From: CAYPLH01 sp964411505
GTDB taxonomy: Bacteria; Bacillota; Clostridia; CAYPLH01; DUMO01
Reading direction: 5' to 3'
Assembly (NCBI GenBank): GCA_964411505.1
Contig: CAYPLH010000011.1
Location: forward strand, 18,452 to 82,451
DNA: 64,000 bases
How positions within the stretch are numbered: the stretch's first letter is position 1; each line of letters begins with the position of its first letter. The notes below the pieces were generated by a model, which had not been told where the DNA came from, did not search any database, and saw nothing but the letters and a program-made list of their open reading frames with translations. Below, in pieces: positions 17,236 to 27,401 of this stretch. A program made the position numbers and the translations under genes.

Positions 17236-17266
17236 AAGCTCGGGGGCGCAATGCCTCCCGAGCCTT
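17236..17266 (-). terminator. Intrinsic terminator of the beta-helix protein gene
   Basis: On the minus strand AAGGCTCGGGAGGC pairs with a CCCCCGAGCTTTTATT segment around ATTG. It ends in a T-run 48 bp past the stop codon at 17314. Confidence 0.75.
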
Positions 17267-17313
17267 TATTCTACAGTAATTCTCTTGCTTTCGCAGGCTT
17301 ACCCTGACTAAAG

Positions 17314-20300
17314 TTATTTAAATACTAACTCTGTAATGACTATATCGTCAAAAACAGCGGTACCATTTCTTACTATAAGCCCTGCTTTACCTGCACTATA
17401 GACATCATCCTCAACTGCAAGCATCTCAACTCCATCTACATACAGTTTAATGCTTGTTCCGGCTAATTCAGCTTTTAATGTATACCATTTGCCTTCTTCC
17501 AGTGTAAATTCCTTATTAACCAGATTCGAGAACTTGCCATCAGTTTGTCGTCTTACTCTGAACTGTCCTGCCTCATATACTATCTGGTAGTTATTGTCAT
17601 TGTCCTGGTACCTGCCATAAAAACCCACTCTCTGAGTGCTAGGATTTGACCATTCACTTACCATCATCTTGGCTTCAACAGTATAGTTGTCCCATGTGCT
17701 TTCACCAACAACTGATCGGTTGGTACCTGCTACTGTGTTGTATACCTTGTTTCCATTTTCGTCAATAACTTGCCATTCTCCTGAAACAGCTTCCCATCCA
17801 TCAGCTGTTCCATCTTCAAAGTCTTCTGTCAGCAATTCTGCGCCTTCTGCTAATGTAGGAGTCCCTTCAGGTATTAACTCTGTAACTACTATATCGTCAA
17901 AAACAGCGGTACCGTTTCTTACTATAAGACCTACTTGACCAGCACTGTAGCCATCATTATCCTCAACTTCAAGCATCTCAACTCCATCTACATACAGTTT
18001 AATGCTTGTTCCGGCTAATTCAGCTTTTAATGTATACCATTTGCCTTCTTCCAGTGTAAATTCCTTATTAACCAGATTCGAGAACTTGCCATCAGTTTGT
18101 CGTCTTACTCTGAACTGTCCTGCCTCATATACTATCTGGTAGTTATTGTCATTGTCCTGGTACCTGCCATAAAAACCCACTCTCTGAGTGTTAGGATTTG
18201 ACCATTCACTTACCATCATCTTGGCTTCAACAGTATAATTGTCCCATGTGCTTTCACCAACAACTGATCGGTTGGTGCCTGCTACTGTGTTGTATACCTT
18301 GTTTCCGTTTTCGTCAATAACCTGCCATTCTCCTGAAACGGCTTCCCATCCATCAGCTGTTCCATCTTCAAAGTCTTCTGTCAGCAGTTGTGCGCCTTCT
18401 ACCAATGTGATAGTTTCTTCAGGCTCCTCTACCTGCTCTTGGGGATAATCATCACCTGTATGTATGATTACCTCTGTAAAGCTGTTCCAATGGTTATCAG
18501 AGTTGCCATAACCCACTATGCGTACATATGCTGCATCAATAGGTTCACATTTATAAATCTCGATCTGATCGGAGGTTCCACTTGCTCCTCCTGTATAAAC
18601 TGTAGTCCAGTTTACGCCATCAACAGTGGTTTGGATATCGAATATTGCTTTTCGTTCATGCCCACGGAATGTAGCTATAGAAAGTCCATTTACTTTTTTT
18701 ACTCCACCCAGATAATATTGAATCCACTGTTCTCCTGCTGCAGACCAACGAGTACTAGGATCATTATCAATTGTATTTTCAGGAATATTGCCATCATCAC
18801 CACTAGCAATTACAGGCTTATCAGTAAGCACAAAGAAAGTGACTGTATAGAATATACCTTCTTCATTGTTATTTGCATCAACTACCTTTATTCTTGCAAC
18901 TCCAGTTGTACTGGTAGATTGTTCTACAGAAACATTGTGCACACTAGACGCAGCATCAATTACCGGTATCTGTTTTGCTCCAATCGGTAATGCTACTGTA
19001 TATTCGTACTTGTCAGGAGCAAAACCATTAATTGGCTCTCCATCTATGGTAATACTGTCTAGTTTGGGAATATTTGCAATTGAATCACTTATCTCAATTG
19101 TATGACGCTGAATATTAGCAACAGCCTCTTCACCAAGACGAGCTTTAAGCTGACTCATGTATAAGCTTTCAGGCTTTACATGTTCTCCATGTGACTCCCA
19201 ATATCCATCTTGTAGTGGCTTAATATCTACATGGGCGCCTGGTCCCTTTTCTCCAACATGACCTATTGACCAGTTCTGAGCTGTTGGTGGTCTTTGGAGT
19301 ACGAGGAATCCTTCAGTGTTCCATGCAACATAATTGGCTCCTGACCATCCATGACCAGTACCCATCCACTGTCTGTCCTGAATCTGTATTGAACCTTTTA
19401 CGTTATCATATAGCCCTGCCATAGACCAGCGATGATGTGGTTCACTAGACGCATAGTTTCTCTCAGATTCACAATATACAAATGCATTAGGTCCCGGAAT
19501 TCTAGGTCCTATAGCAAAAGCATGGCGAGCCTGGTCAGCATAGCATCTTAACACTAGGTTCAGTTGTCCTTTTATACTATACGGGTATCTCCTTGAGCCA
19601 GCGATAGTGCATACAGGTTCTGTGTATCTACAATCTTGGATTGTAATATACTTGGCATTTTCGGCAACTAATATTCCAGTGTCAAGGTGAAGCATTTCAA
19701 CTTCCCTTACCCAGCCATTAGATGCATTATCAAAGGTAACCGCGCAATTCGCCTTGTTCTCATCTGCATAATATTCAACGCCTTTTTCTAAATCTATTAC
19801 ACTAGGATCAAATTCTGATGAAAATCTGAGATTCTCAATCCCTACTCTTTGAGCTCTTCCAGTTTCAGAGCACTTTAGTACTTCTCCACCACCCCAGCGA
19901 GATTCAACTGCATTGGGCATTGATGCATCAACAGTTATCATGTTTCCTTCAATATTGGTAATAATTCGTTCTATATCAACAGTAAGCGGACCCCACTGCT
20001 GCGTATTGCCTGGGTCTGCTGGTCTTGGGACTATACGATCCATTTCTATCTCGTGAATCCACTCTTCATTTCCATATCTACGGATTGCTATAGTGTCTCC
20101 CACATTAAGACCATCAACATGCTCTACATTAAAGGTTTTTGCACCAACTGGAACATATATATCAGTAATCTTTCTTGCCGATTCGAGCTCTACCAATGCT
20201 CCAGAGGTTCCTGAAACTACAATGATGCTCCTCTGGTCTTTACCTGTTGCATACAGTATAGAACCATTCTCACCGCTTCCTTCTCCTCTTAGCACTATTC

Positions 20301-21522
20301 CATCAGAACTTATTCTTAAGTTTCCGGCAATTTCATAAGTACCACTCTTTAGTAAAATAGCACCTCTGAAGCCGTTAATGTGAACCGGCATTTTAGAAAG
20401 CGTATCAATTGCTGTCTGGATATGGGCAGTATTATCCCCTTCCACTGGCTCTAATACTATCATCACAGGAACATCAGGAATTTTCACTCCACCAGACATG
20501 TAGCCTGCATTTGAAAAATCTAGTATTTGATTTCCCCGGAAATCTGGTACATAATTAAGTTTGCCTGTTTCATCTTCTGAAACTATCAGACTGGTACCCT
20601 GGGATATTTTATCAGTATCAATAACTGAAAAATAAAGATTATCATAGAACTCACCCTGATCAGGGAAATTGAATGCTAATTTTACAGTATATAGGCCACT
20701 AGCTTTTTCTGCTGAATTGATAGGTATAGTAACTGCTTCATGAGCCCTAAGTTCTTGTTCGGGTATAATGGAGACTACCTTTTCATTTTCAAACAGAATT
20801 TCTCCGGATACCATCCCATCAAAATATGGCTCGATCAAAACTTTTGGAAACTCTTCGTCCGGGCTTATTATTGCAGGATCACCAACAGATACGGCCATTG
20901 TATCATTCGTTAAAGATGCTGCAACCGGCTGCATCACAAATAAATTAATTGCATGATTAATTGCTAACATATCTGTTTTGGGATTGAAGTTTCCTCCCAT
21001 TTCTGTAATTGAGACAAGTCCTCTGTCATGAAAATATACATCCTTACCCAAAATGTCAGCTATATCATTCAGTGGTATAAACATTCTACTGTTTACTACT
21101 TTTGAAGGGGCATCCATCTCATAAATAGAGCCACTTACATCCACTGTTTTGCTGCCTGGTGACATTGATATTGTAATCGCTCCTAATTTAATAGTAGCTT
21201 TAGACTCAATTTCATTCCACCCGACTTCAGCATTGAAAGCTTCTGTTACAAATCTGATCGGAACAAAAACATTCTGTCCTTCTATAAAAGGTTTTACATT
21301 TGGGTTGTCCTCATCCACTTGCACTTTATCATAATTGATATAAGCAAATGGGCTATTGTTATACAAAACAACAGCTGATTTCATTACTTTGTCAAGTACC
21401 TCTTTGCTGCCATTTCCCTCCTGGCTAGCCAATGCAGGTGATGAAACACCTATAGTAACAATAAAACTTACTAAAAGGATGAACACCACAAGTAGTTCGG
21501 AGATTCTTTTTTTTCCAAACAC
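17314..21522 (-). CDS. Large secreted multidomain protein: copper-amine-oxidase-like stalk, beta-helix, discoidin and two LamG/DUF1080-type domains
   Basis: 1402 residues from GTG 21522, behind GGGAGGAAATAAC. A signal peptide (KRISELLVVFILLVSFIVTIG, cut near ALA) comes first. A copper amine oxidase-like N1 domain follows at about residues 40-160 (FVPIRFVTEAFNAEVGW, FIPLNDIADILG). A right-handed beta-helix, pectate-lyase-like, spans about 370-780. A short beta domain lies near 820-900 and an F5/8 type C (discoidin) domain near 905-1025. Two nearly identical jelly-roll domains of about 180 residues complete it. No dockerin or sortase signal is seen. It probably binds or cleaves plant or cell-wall polysaccharide outside the cell; catalysis is not proven. 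Confidence 0.85.
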   Translation of the reverse strand: MFGKKRISELLVVFILLVSFIVTIGVSSPALASQEGNGSKEVLDKVMKSAVVLYNNSPFAYINYDKVQVDEDNPNVKPFIEGQNVFVPIRFVTEAFNAEVGWNEIESKATIKLGAITISMSPGSKTVDVSGSIYEMDAPSKVVNSRMFIPLNDIADILGKDVYFHDRGLVSITEMGGNFNPKTDMLAINHAINLFVMQPVAASLTNDTMAVSVGDPAIISPDEEFPKVLIEPYFDGMVSGEILFENEKVVSIIPEQELRAHEAVTIPINSAEKASGLYTVKLAFNFPDQGEFYDNLYFSVIDTDKISQGTSLIVSEDETGKLNYVPDFRGNQILDFSNAGYMSGGVKIPDVPVMIVLEPVEGDNTAHIQTAIDTLSKMPVHINGFRGAILLKSGTYEIAGNLRISSDGIVLRGEGSGENGSILYATGKDQRSIIVVSGTSGALVELESARKITDIYVPVGAKTFNVEHVDGLNVGDTIAIRRYGNEEWIHEIEMDRIVPRPADPGNTQQWGPLTVDIERIITNIEGNMITVDASMPNAVESRWGGGEVLKCSETGRAQRVGIENLRFSSEFDPSVIDLEKGVEYYADENKANCAVTFDNASNGWVREVEMLHLDTGILVAENAKYITIQDCRYTEPVCTIAGSRRYPYSIKGQLNLVLRCYADQARHAFAIGPRIPGPNAFVYCESERNYASSEPHHRWSMAGLYDNVKGSIQIQDRQWMGTGHGWSGANYVAWNTEGFLVLQRPPTAQNWSIGHVGEKGPGAHVDIKPLQDGYWESHGEHVKPESLYMSQLKARLGEEAVANIQRHTIEISDSIANIPKLDSITIDGEPINGFAPDKYEYTVALPIGAKQIPVIDAASSVHNVSVEQSTSTTGVARIKVVDANNNEEGIFYTVTFFVLTDKPVIASGDDGNIPENTIDNDPSTRWSAAGEQWIQYYLGGVKKVNGLSIATFRGHERKAIFDIQTTVDGVNWTTVYTGGASGTSDQIEIYKCEPIDAAYVRIVGYGNSDNHWNSFTEVIIHTGDDYPQEQVEEPEETITLVEGAQLLTEDFEDGTADGWEAVSGEWQVIDENGNKVYNTVAGTNRSVVGESTWDNYTVEAKMMVSEWSNPNTQRVGFYGRYQDNDNNYQIVYEAGQFRVRRQTDGKFSNLVNKEFTLEEGKWYTLKAELAGTSIKLYVDGVEMLEVEDNDGYSAGQVGLIVRNGTAVFDDIVVTELIPEGTPTLAEGAELLTEDFEDGTADGWEAVSGEWQVIDENGNKVYNTVAGTNRSVVGESTWDNYTVEAKMMVSEWSNPSTQRVGFYGRYQDNDNNYQIVYEAGQFRVRRQTDGKFSNLVNKEFTLEEGKWYTLKAELAGTSIKLYVDGVEMLAVEDDVYSAGKAGLIVRNGTAVFDDIVITELVFK
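17327..18402 (-). repeat. Tandem 549/552-bp duplication inside the beta-helix protein gene
   Basis: 17327-17850 and 17876-18402 are almost identical; the offset is 552 bp for most of the length and 549 bp at one end because of one 3-bp in-frame deletion. Each unit encodes one C-terminal domain from LLTEDFEDGTADGWEAVSG to FDDIVVTEL. The few, mostly silent, differences suggest recent duplication or gene conversion. Confidence 0.9.
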
Positions 21523-21570
21523 GTTATTTCCTCCCTTCAAGATTTGTAGGCTATTACTCAAACTTTCGAT

Positions 21571-21706
21571 AAAAATGTGATATAGGTATTTGTTGTAATC
21601 AATTTCAATGACAAGATTTACATTTACGTTCTGTACAAAATACTAAAGGTATACTTTCCTAGACAATAGAAACATCTTTTTTTCAAAGAGCAAATATCAC
21701 ATTTTT
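21571..21706. repeat. Inverted repeat pair upstream of the beta-helix protein gene
   Basis: AAAAATGTGATAT (21571-21583) and its exact complement (21694-21706) lie 110 bp apart, immediately upstream of the gene starting at 21522. Between them, 21649-21666 matches half of the 30-bp palindrome at 36970-36999. This could be a looped operator or a small mobile unit. The rest of the 585-bp gap to 22108 is AT-rich and shows no gene. Confidence 0.45.
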
Positions 21707-22107
21707 GATTAGAAAATTCAAGCATGACCTAATTTTTAGTAATGCCATTATATCAATGCCTGTCAAATTGTAAATAAATGAATTTAAACATCACTGTTAG
21801 CTTTATAGAAAGAAAAATATTCCTTTAAATAATACTATAATGTTAAAAAAAGCATATCCATATTTGTCTATTATTTTGGGTATTATTATGCAATAGTTTA
21901 TTTGTTTTGAAATTATTTCCCGCTGGATTTCTTAATAGTATTTACATGCTTGAATTAGTTAGCTGCGTTTGATATATTAAAATATGCAAAAGCTTACATT
22001 ACAATAAAGATAAAATTGAGTTTTCAGAAGATGAGTTAATATGTATTGAGGTAATTTTAGAATAAGTACATGGTGGGCGTTCTAGTATAACGAAAGGTGT
22101 GATCACA

Positions 22108-22404
22108 TTGATTTCAGCCCTTTATATTATTGGTATTATTGTTTTTGTAATCTCCGTAGTGGCAGGTCTTTTTTCAGGATCATTTACTAGCTTTATTGTT
22201 GCTTTAGGTGGGGGGATAACTTCTGCTGTCACTTTTTTTGCTTTAGCAAAAATTCTGGAAAATCAAGAGAATATTTTATATAAACTCAACTCAGACCTTG
22301 CTACAAGATCAGACTTACTGGCAAAAAAGATATGCCAAAAGTGCAATTATAAGTATGAAGGCGATTATAGCTCTTGTCCTCATTGCGGTTACAGAGAGAA
22401 ATGA
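22108..22404 (+). CDS. Small membrane protein with C-terminal zinc ribbon
   Basis: About 98 residues. Two hydrophobic helices (ALYIIGIIVFVISVVAGLF; SFIVALGGGITSAVTFFALA) are followed by a short coiled segment and a four-cysteine ribbon, CQKCNYKYEGDYSSCPHCGYREK. The frame opens at GTG 22099, but AAAGG lies directly against that codon; TTG 22108, ten bases downstream of AAAGG, is the better start. The ribbon would sit in the cytoplasm. I know no function for such membrane-anchored ribbons here. It converges on the GH42 gene with a shared terminator. Confidence 0.7.
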   Translation: MISALYIIGIIVFVISVVAGLFSGSFTSFIVALGGGITSAVTFFALAKILENQENILYKLNSDLATRSDLLAKKICQKCNYKYEGDYSSCPHCGYREK

Positions 22405-22419
22405 GGTAAAACAGAGAAA

Positions 22420-22466
22420 AACCCTTACAAGAGGCAATTACGATGTATTTTCCTCTTGTAAGGGTT
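22420..22466. terminator. Bidirectional terminator
   Basis: AACCCTTACAAGAGG and its exact complement form a 15-bp stem around a 17-nt loop between the convergent zinc-ribbon and GH42 genes. Confidence 0.75.
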
Positions 22467-22492
22467 CCATCTATACCACTATATTGCATTTA

Positions 22493-24601
22493 TCAATTAC
22501 TTCTATTAATAACAAAAACTGCTGTATCTTTCGAACTGATTGCCCTGTCAAGCTTAAGAATTCCATTACTTTCGGAAACTATATCAATTATCCCGGTGTA
22601 AAGATTCTCTACAGTGTAACTTCCTTCATCAACCCCTTCAATTATAATGGAAACATCCTTATCCTCATTTGTATAGTTAAATAAAGCTAATAGCCTTGTT
22701 CCTCCATCACCGGTCATTATTGCATACTTTACACTGTTATCATTTATCCTGTGTGTAGATATGCCGTATTTCTTATCCAGAAAAGCTATAACTTCGCTGC
22801 CTTTACCGCAATTATTCAGAAAACAACCGTACCAATAGGAAGTACCTATAAAGACAAAATTACCCCTTCCTGCACTTGAGCTGGTTATTGCTGGAAGACC
22901 ATCCTCAAATCTTGCAATAACTTCTGCTCCTTCTAAATCAAATAATTGCTTTTGTATATAGCCTCTGCACTCTATTCCTCCTTCAATCGAAAACGTTAGA
23001 TTAGAAATGTCTACATCATGAAAATCGATACCGGTTATTGTTCTTAACTTTCCCCCCGGCAGCTCCCTATGCATTATTCCGTTTTCATTAAATATGCCAA
23101 ACATTCCGTCAGCAACAACGGTGCCGCCATTTATCACAAATTCCTCAAGACCTTTGGCAAGGTCATCAGGCATACACATCTGGTATGTTGCAAAAATCAC
23201 ATTATATTCCCTCACCCTTCTATTTGCTACATCATCTGGCGTTACAAAGTCTACGTCTATATTATTTTGCCATAGGCATTGATATAAGCCTTTTATAGCT
23301 TCGACATATATGTTATCACTGACTACACCCTTGTATGTCTGTGTAAAGGCTTTCTGATAATTGAAATTCTGGCGGTCATATAAAATTGCCGCTTTTGCCT
23401 TTTCAGGTGAAAAACTCATTATTTCGGGATGCTTGTTAAGTATACTCTTAATCTTTTTTGCCTCAGAAAGCCTCGGTGTTTCTCTTCCTTTCTGGTCAAC
23501 AAGCCCTCTTCCAAACAGTTGATGACCTTTAATAAAAGGCTCCCATTTCCAGTAGATTATCCCTTTTGCTCCATGAGTTATAGCCTCCCAGTTCCACCAC
23601 TTAAGTTCATTGGGGTAGACAACCCCTTGCGTGTTCAGTAAAGTCTGGTGGTGGCTTTGCATTTCAGCAATCCAATAAGGTTCATGATGTGCAGCTGAAT
23701 AAACGGAACTAAATATCTGCCATCTTAAGCTATGTTTCTCCCTATCGCCCTTATTGTTTTGGGGATAAAGCGAAATACCCATCTCATCCACTGACCGTGA
23801 TAGTTCCCAGTTATCCTGTGAACGGCTTATTAATTCTCCCCGTGCTGCTTCCGAGGCAATATTATCTGCCTGTATGGGGTGTTTTGCATCAACTGAGCGA
23901 ATATGTCCTGCCCATTCCCTTATGATCATACCTATATTATCTTTCTGAAAATCCAAAAGATCAGCAGCATTTGCAATGCTTGCCCATCTCCAGTAAGGGA
24001 ATTCAACCTGCGAAAAATCACAGTAGCTGCGTTCCCAAATAGCATTAAGGTTTTCTATTGTTTTGTACTTTTCCTCCAGCCAATCTCTGAAAACCTGTAG
24101 AGTATATAGATCGTAAGACCAAAACATCGTTTCATTCCAGATATCGTAACCATACAAAGCAGGGTAATCTTTATAGGCCAGCGCCGTATTATAAAAGTTT
24201 CTCTTTATTATGTTTTTTACATCAGGATGGTTATAATTAATAAATCCGAAAGATGCTCCAGAATTGTTATATGTTCCATCCCTGTTTACTGCCAGATAAT
24301 CTCTTTTCATTACAAAGTCTGGAGTATATTCAAGGCATGAAATCTGACCTGCAAGTTCCATTACAACATGTAAACCTATTTCATAAGCATAATTTAATAT
24401 ACTCTTGCCTGTGGCAAATGGATAATCAGGGTTTTTACTATCCTCCCACCAGTATACCGCCGGCCATATAACCACATAATCCATACCTGTTTCGCGTATG
24501 CTTTTTAGTCTGTCATATATTTCTGCAAGTCCAAACTCTCTTTGAATTTTTAAAACTGTACCATAGGGAAAGTGATCCCGGATTGTTTTTAAATTTTGCA
24601 C
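22493..24601 (-). CDS. GH42 beta-galactosidase-like glycoside hydrolase
   Basis: 702 residues from GTG, behind GGAGGTTTAGTTT. The N-terminal barrel carries the acid/base glutamate E157 in YDIWNETMF and the nucleophile E313 in YWIAEMQSHHQ, both typical of family 42. The middle part (about 395-600: KAAILYDRQNF, GGTVVADGMFGIFNENG) is the glutamine-amidotransferase-like trimerisation domain, and a small beta domain ends the protein. There is no signal peptide, so it acts on imported oligosaccharides such as beta-galactosides or arabinosides. It stands alone, with no transporter or LacI regulator adjacent. The GH42 label is firm; the substrate is not. Confidence 0.85.
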   Translation of the reverse strand: MQNLKTIRDHFPYGTVLKIQREFGLAEIYDRLKSIRETGMDYVVIWPAVYWWEDSKNPDYPFATGKSILNYAYEIGLHVVMELAGQISCLEYTPDFVMKRDYLAVNRDGTYNNSGASFGFINYNHPDVKNIIKRNFYNTALAYKDYPALYGYDIWNETMFWSYDLYTLQVFRDWLEEKYKTIENLNAIWERSYCDFSQVEFPYWRWASIANAADLLDFQKDNIGMIIREWAGHIRSVDAKHPIQADNIASEAARGELISRSQDNWELSRSVDEMGISLYPQNNKGDREKHSLRWQIFSSVYSAAHHEPYWIAEMQSHHQTLLNTQGVVYPNELKWWNWEAITHGAKGIIYWKWEPFIKGHQLFGRGLVDQKGRETPRLSEAKKIKSILNKHPEIMSFSPEKAKAAILYDRQNFNYQKAFTQTYKGVVSDNIYVEAIKGLYQCLWQNNIDVDFVTPDDVANRRVREYNVIFATYQMCMPDDLAKGLEEFVINGGTVVADGMFGIFNENGIMHRELPGGKLRTITGIDFHDVDISNLTFSIEGGIECRGYIQKQLFDLEGAEVIARFEDGLPAITSSSAGRGNFVFIGTSYWYGCFLNNCGKGSEVIAFLDKKYGISTHRINDNSVKYAIMTGDGGTRLLALFNYTNEDKDVSIIIEGVDEGSYTVENLYTGIIDIVSESNGILKLDRAISSKDTAVFVINRSN

Positions 24602-24850
24602 AAACTAAACCTCCATATACTTATTTTCTTGTAAAGCTTGAGTTGCTGATATTTAACGTACCTGACTGAATAATTTTCAAAGCAACACAACTAGATTTAC
24701 TATAAATCATATACTTTCAAAGAAAGATATTCTTGTCTTGTATTGACCAATTCTTCTGGTATATTGACATATCAGAAGAACCAAACGTTAAAATTCACAT
24801 GCACATTTATCTTTACTGAAAGTATATAAAAATATTAAATTATAAAATTA

Positions 24851-26032
24851 TTACATTCTGCATAATATATCTTTCAAAAAGCTGGTCCCGGCAGCTGTAC
24901 CTGCAACGTTGAAATAATCCAGTACAGTAGCCGCAATGTCAGCAAAAGTACTACGGACTCCAAGATTAACAGATTTTTTTAGCGCTTCCCCCGTTACTAA
25001 AAGGGGGACATACTCTCTTGAATGATCTGTGCTTTCTGTAGTAGGATCGCAGCCATGATCAGCTGTTATTATAAGAATATCTTCCCTCTTCATGTTATTA
25101 ATTATATCGGGAATTCTTAAATCAAACTCCATAAGAGCGTTTGCATAGCCTTCCACATTGTTTCTATGCCCATAAATTGAATCAAAATCAACACAGTTTG
25201 TGAAAATTAGACCCTCAAACTCTTCTTTCATATATTGTATTGTTTTATCTATACTATCCATGTTATTTTCAGTATGTACTGAATCAGTAAGACCACGTCC
25301 ATTGAATACATCCTCAATTTTTCCTACACCTTTAACCCGGTAACCTTCAGATTTTAAAATATCAAGCATTGTAATACCCAGCGGATCAAGTGAAAAATCC
25401 TTTCTCCTGCTTGTCCTGGTAAAATTACCTATTTCACCGGAAAATGGTCTTGCAATAACTCTTCCTACTGCATGTTCATCTTTCATTACCTTACGCGCTA
25501 TACGACAGATGTTGTAAAGCTCTTCTACCGGGATTACTTCTTCATGCGCTGCAATTTGAAATACACTGTCAGCCGAAGTATATACAATAGGTCTTTTTGT
25601 CCTTATGTGTTCTCTGCCCAGCTCTTCTATTATCCTTGTGCCAGAAGCTGCGTAATTTCCAAGGATTTTCCTGCTTATTTTCCTTTCGAACTCATTGATT
25701 ACTTCATCTGGAAATCCTTTGGGATATACCGGGAAAGGTTTTTCCACAATAATACCTGAAATCTCCCAATGACCCGAAGTCGTATCCTTTCCTGCTGACA
25801 TTTCACCCATCTTTCCATAACATCCAACAGGTTTATTAAGAGCTTCTACTCCTCTTATGTAGTTAATATTTCCAAGACCCAGCTTCTGAAGATTTGGAAG
25901 CTTTAAGTTGTTAACCTTCATCGCAATATTTCCTAAAGTATTGCTGCCAGCATCTCCATATTGGACCGCATCAGGTAGTTCCCCTATTCCAACACTGTCC
26001 ATAACAATAATTATAACTCTTTTCATTGGCAT
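24851..26032 (-). CDS. deoB: Phosphopentomutase
   Basis: 393 residues, the standard length. Alkaline-phosphatase-superfamily metal motifs are present: IVMDSVGIGELPDA at the N-terminus, AGKDTTSGHWEI (the phosphorylated threonine region), NCVDFDSIYGHR and ITADHGCDPTTESTDHSREYVP. It interconverts ribose-1-phosphate (or deoxyribose-1-phosphate) and the 5-phosphate using two Mn ions. AGGAG lies six bases before the ATG. It follows xerD on the same strand, as is common in Clostridia, and links to purine nucleoside phosphorylase in nucleoside salvage. Confidence 0.96.
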   Translation of the reverse strand: MPMKRVIIIVMDSVGIGELPDAVQYGDAGSNTLGNIAMKVNNLKLPNLQKLGLGNINYIRGVEALNKPVGCYGKMGEMSAGKDTTSGHWEISGIIVEKPFPVYPKGFPDEVINEFERKISRKILGNYAASGTRIIEELGREHIRTKRPIVYTSADSVFQIAAHEEVIPVEELYNICRIARKVMKDEHAVGRVIARPFSGEIGNFTRTSRRKDFSLDPLGITMLDILKSEGYRVKGVGKIEDVFNGRGLTDSVHTENNMDSIDKTIQYMKEEFEGLIFTNCVDFDSIYGHRNNVEGYANALMEFDLRIPDIINNMKREDILIITADHGCDPTTESTDHSREYVPLLVTGEALKKSVNLGVRSTFADIAATVLDYFNVAGTAAGTSFLKDILCRM

Positions 26033-26265
26033 TCATATCTCCTATTATACATAAGGAATTTTTCTCATATAATTTTTTATGATTGCTCCCCAGTATGAAA
26101 TAAAGCGGCTTTTTTATGTAAAGTGCTCTACATAAAAATTTGCAGCATTATTGCAATCTGGTGCAACATAATATGATTATCCAGCCTTCCATGTGAGACT
26201 AGATAATTGTATTATACTACATTTTGATTACAAACAAAATCGCCCACAAAAACTTCTAGCTTATT

Positions 26266-27150
26266 TCATGCTCTTGGATGTGTTTTCTTATAAACTTCTC
26301 TTATTTTGTTTTTAGCAATCTGAGCATAAATCTGGGTTGATGAAATATCCGAATGTCCAAGCATTTCCTGGATAGATCTTAGATCTGCTCCATTTTCCAA
26401 AAGATGTGCGGCAAAGGAATGTCTTAATGTATGCGGTGTAATATCTTTGCTAATTTTCGCCTGATTCTTATATTGCTTAATAATTTTCCAGAAACCCTGT
26501 CTGGTAAGACGCTTTCCATTTAGATTTACAAAAAGCGCTTTTTCTTCATGGTCTTGAATCATTAAGCTTCTGGATTTTGCAATATAACTTTTGAGCGCGC
26601 TTATAGCCATTGAACCGATTGGTATCATTCTTTCCCTACTAACTTTATTACAGAGAATAAATCCTATGTCAAGGTTTAAGTCACTTATATCAAGTGAAAT
26701 TAATTCAGACACCCTGATGCCTGTAGCATATAGAAGCTCAAGCATAGCTTTATCCCTATAACCTTTCAAATCGACGCATTTAGGCTGCTCAAGCAACAAC
26801 TCGACTTCCTGCGTTGATAATATCTGCGGAAGTTTTTTTTCAACTTTTGGTGATTCCAGTCCTGATGTTGGGTTATAATCTATTATGCCACTTTTTTCTA
26901 CATACTGGTAAAACGATCTAATTGACGCTAAGTTTCTTGAAATTGTAGATGTAGCTCTACCCTTTTTCTGAAGGTACAACAAATAAACTATAATAGTAGT
27001 TTTGGAAGTCTTAGTTATGGTGTGTATATTTATCCCATTCAAATATGTAGTATATTGCTCAATATCCCTTTTGTATGATTGAAGTGTATTTTGTGACAAC
27101 CTTTTATCCTTCTCCAGAAAATTAATGAACTCTTCTATTAATAATTCCAT
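26266..27150 (-). CDS. xerD: Site-specific tyrosine recombinase XerD
   Basis: About 294 residues with an N-terminal SAM-like core-binding domain (LSQNTLQSYKRDIEQY) and a catalytic domain. The catalytic residues are visible: arginine in ATGIRVSEL, HTLRHSFAAHLLENG, the histidine in LGHSDISSTQ and the nucleophile tyrosine in IYAQI. The gene order with spoIIM upstream and deoB downstream identifies the housekeeping XerD that resolves chromosome dimers at dif, rather than a mobile-element integrase. The start is ATG 27150 or TTG 27153; both fit AAGGAG. Confidence 0.92.
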   Translation of the reverse strand: MELLIEEFINFLEKDKRLSQNTLQSYKRDIEQYTTYLNGINIHTITKTSKTTIIVYLLYLQKKGRATSTISRNLASIRSFYQYVEKSGIIDYNPTSGLESPKVEKKLPQILSTQEVELLLEQPKCVDLKGYRDKAMLELLYATGIRVSELISLDISDLNLDIGFILCNKVSRERMIPIGSMAISALKSYIAKSRSLMIQDHEEKALFVNLNGKRLTRQGFWKIIKQYKNQAKISKDITPHTLRHSFAAHLLENGADLRSIQEMLGHSDISSTQIYAQIAKNKIREVYKKTHPRA

Positions 27151-27401
27151 CAACCAACGACTCCTTAATTGTTATTCATCTATATGCAACATCTTTAAAT
27201 CATGTGACATAGCCTTTGAAATAGACAATTTTAAAAGTAAATTTCCAACAGCATATTACACAAAATTTTATACGTTAAATATAGATTTAAGTATAGACAT
27301 TTATATATATTAAATCACAACACTATCTTTTCACTTTAAATTCAATTATATACAAATATTTTCAAGGCTTTTCTGGATAACAACTAAAAAAATGCTCCAG
27401 T

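Noticed and set aside
18388..18990. 200-codon plus-strand open frame opposite the beta-helix gene
   Set aside because: It lies wholly antisense to a clear secreted-protein gene and reads as cysteine/isoleucine-rich shadow sequence.
26266..27150. Tyrosine recombinase as integrase of the tRNA-Trp element
   Set aside because: Its place between spoIIM and deoB and its sequence fit housekeeping XerD, and it is 3 kb from the site in a conserved cluster.
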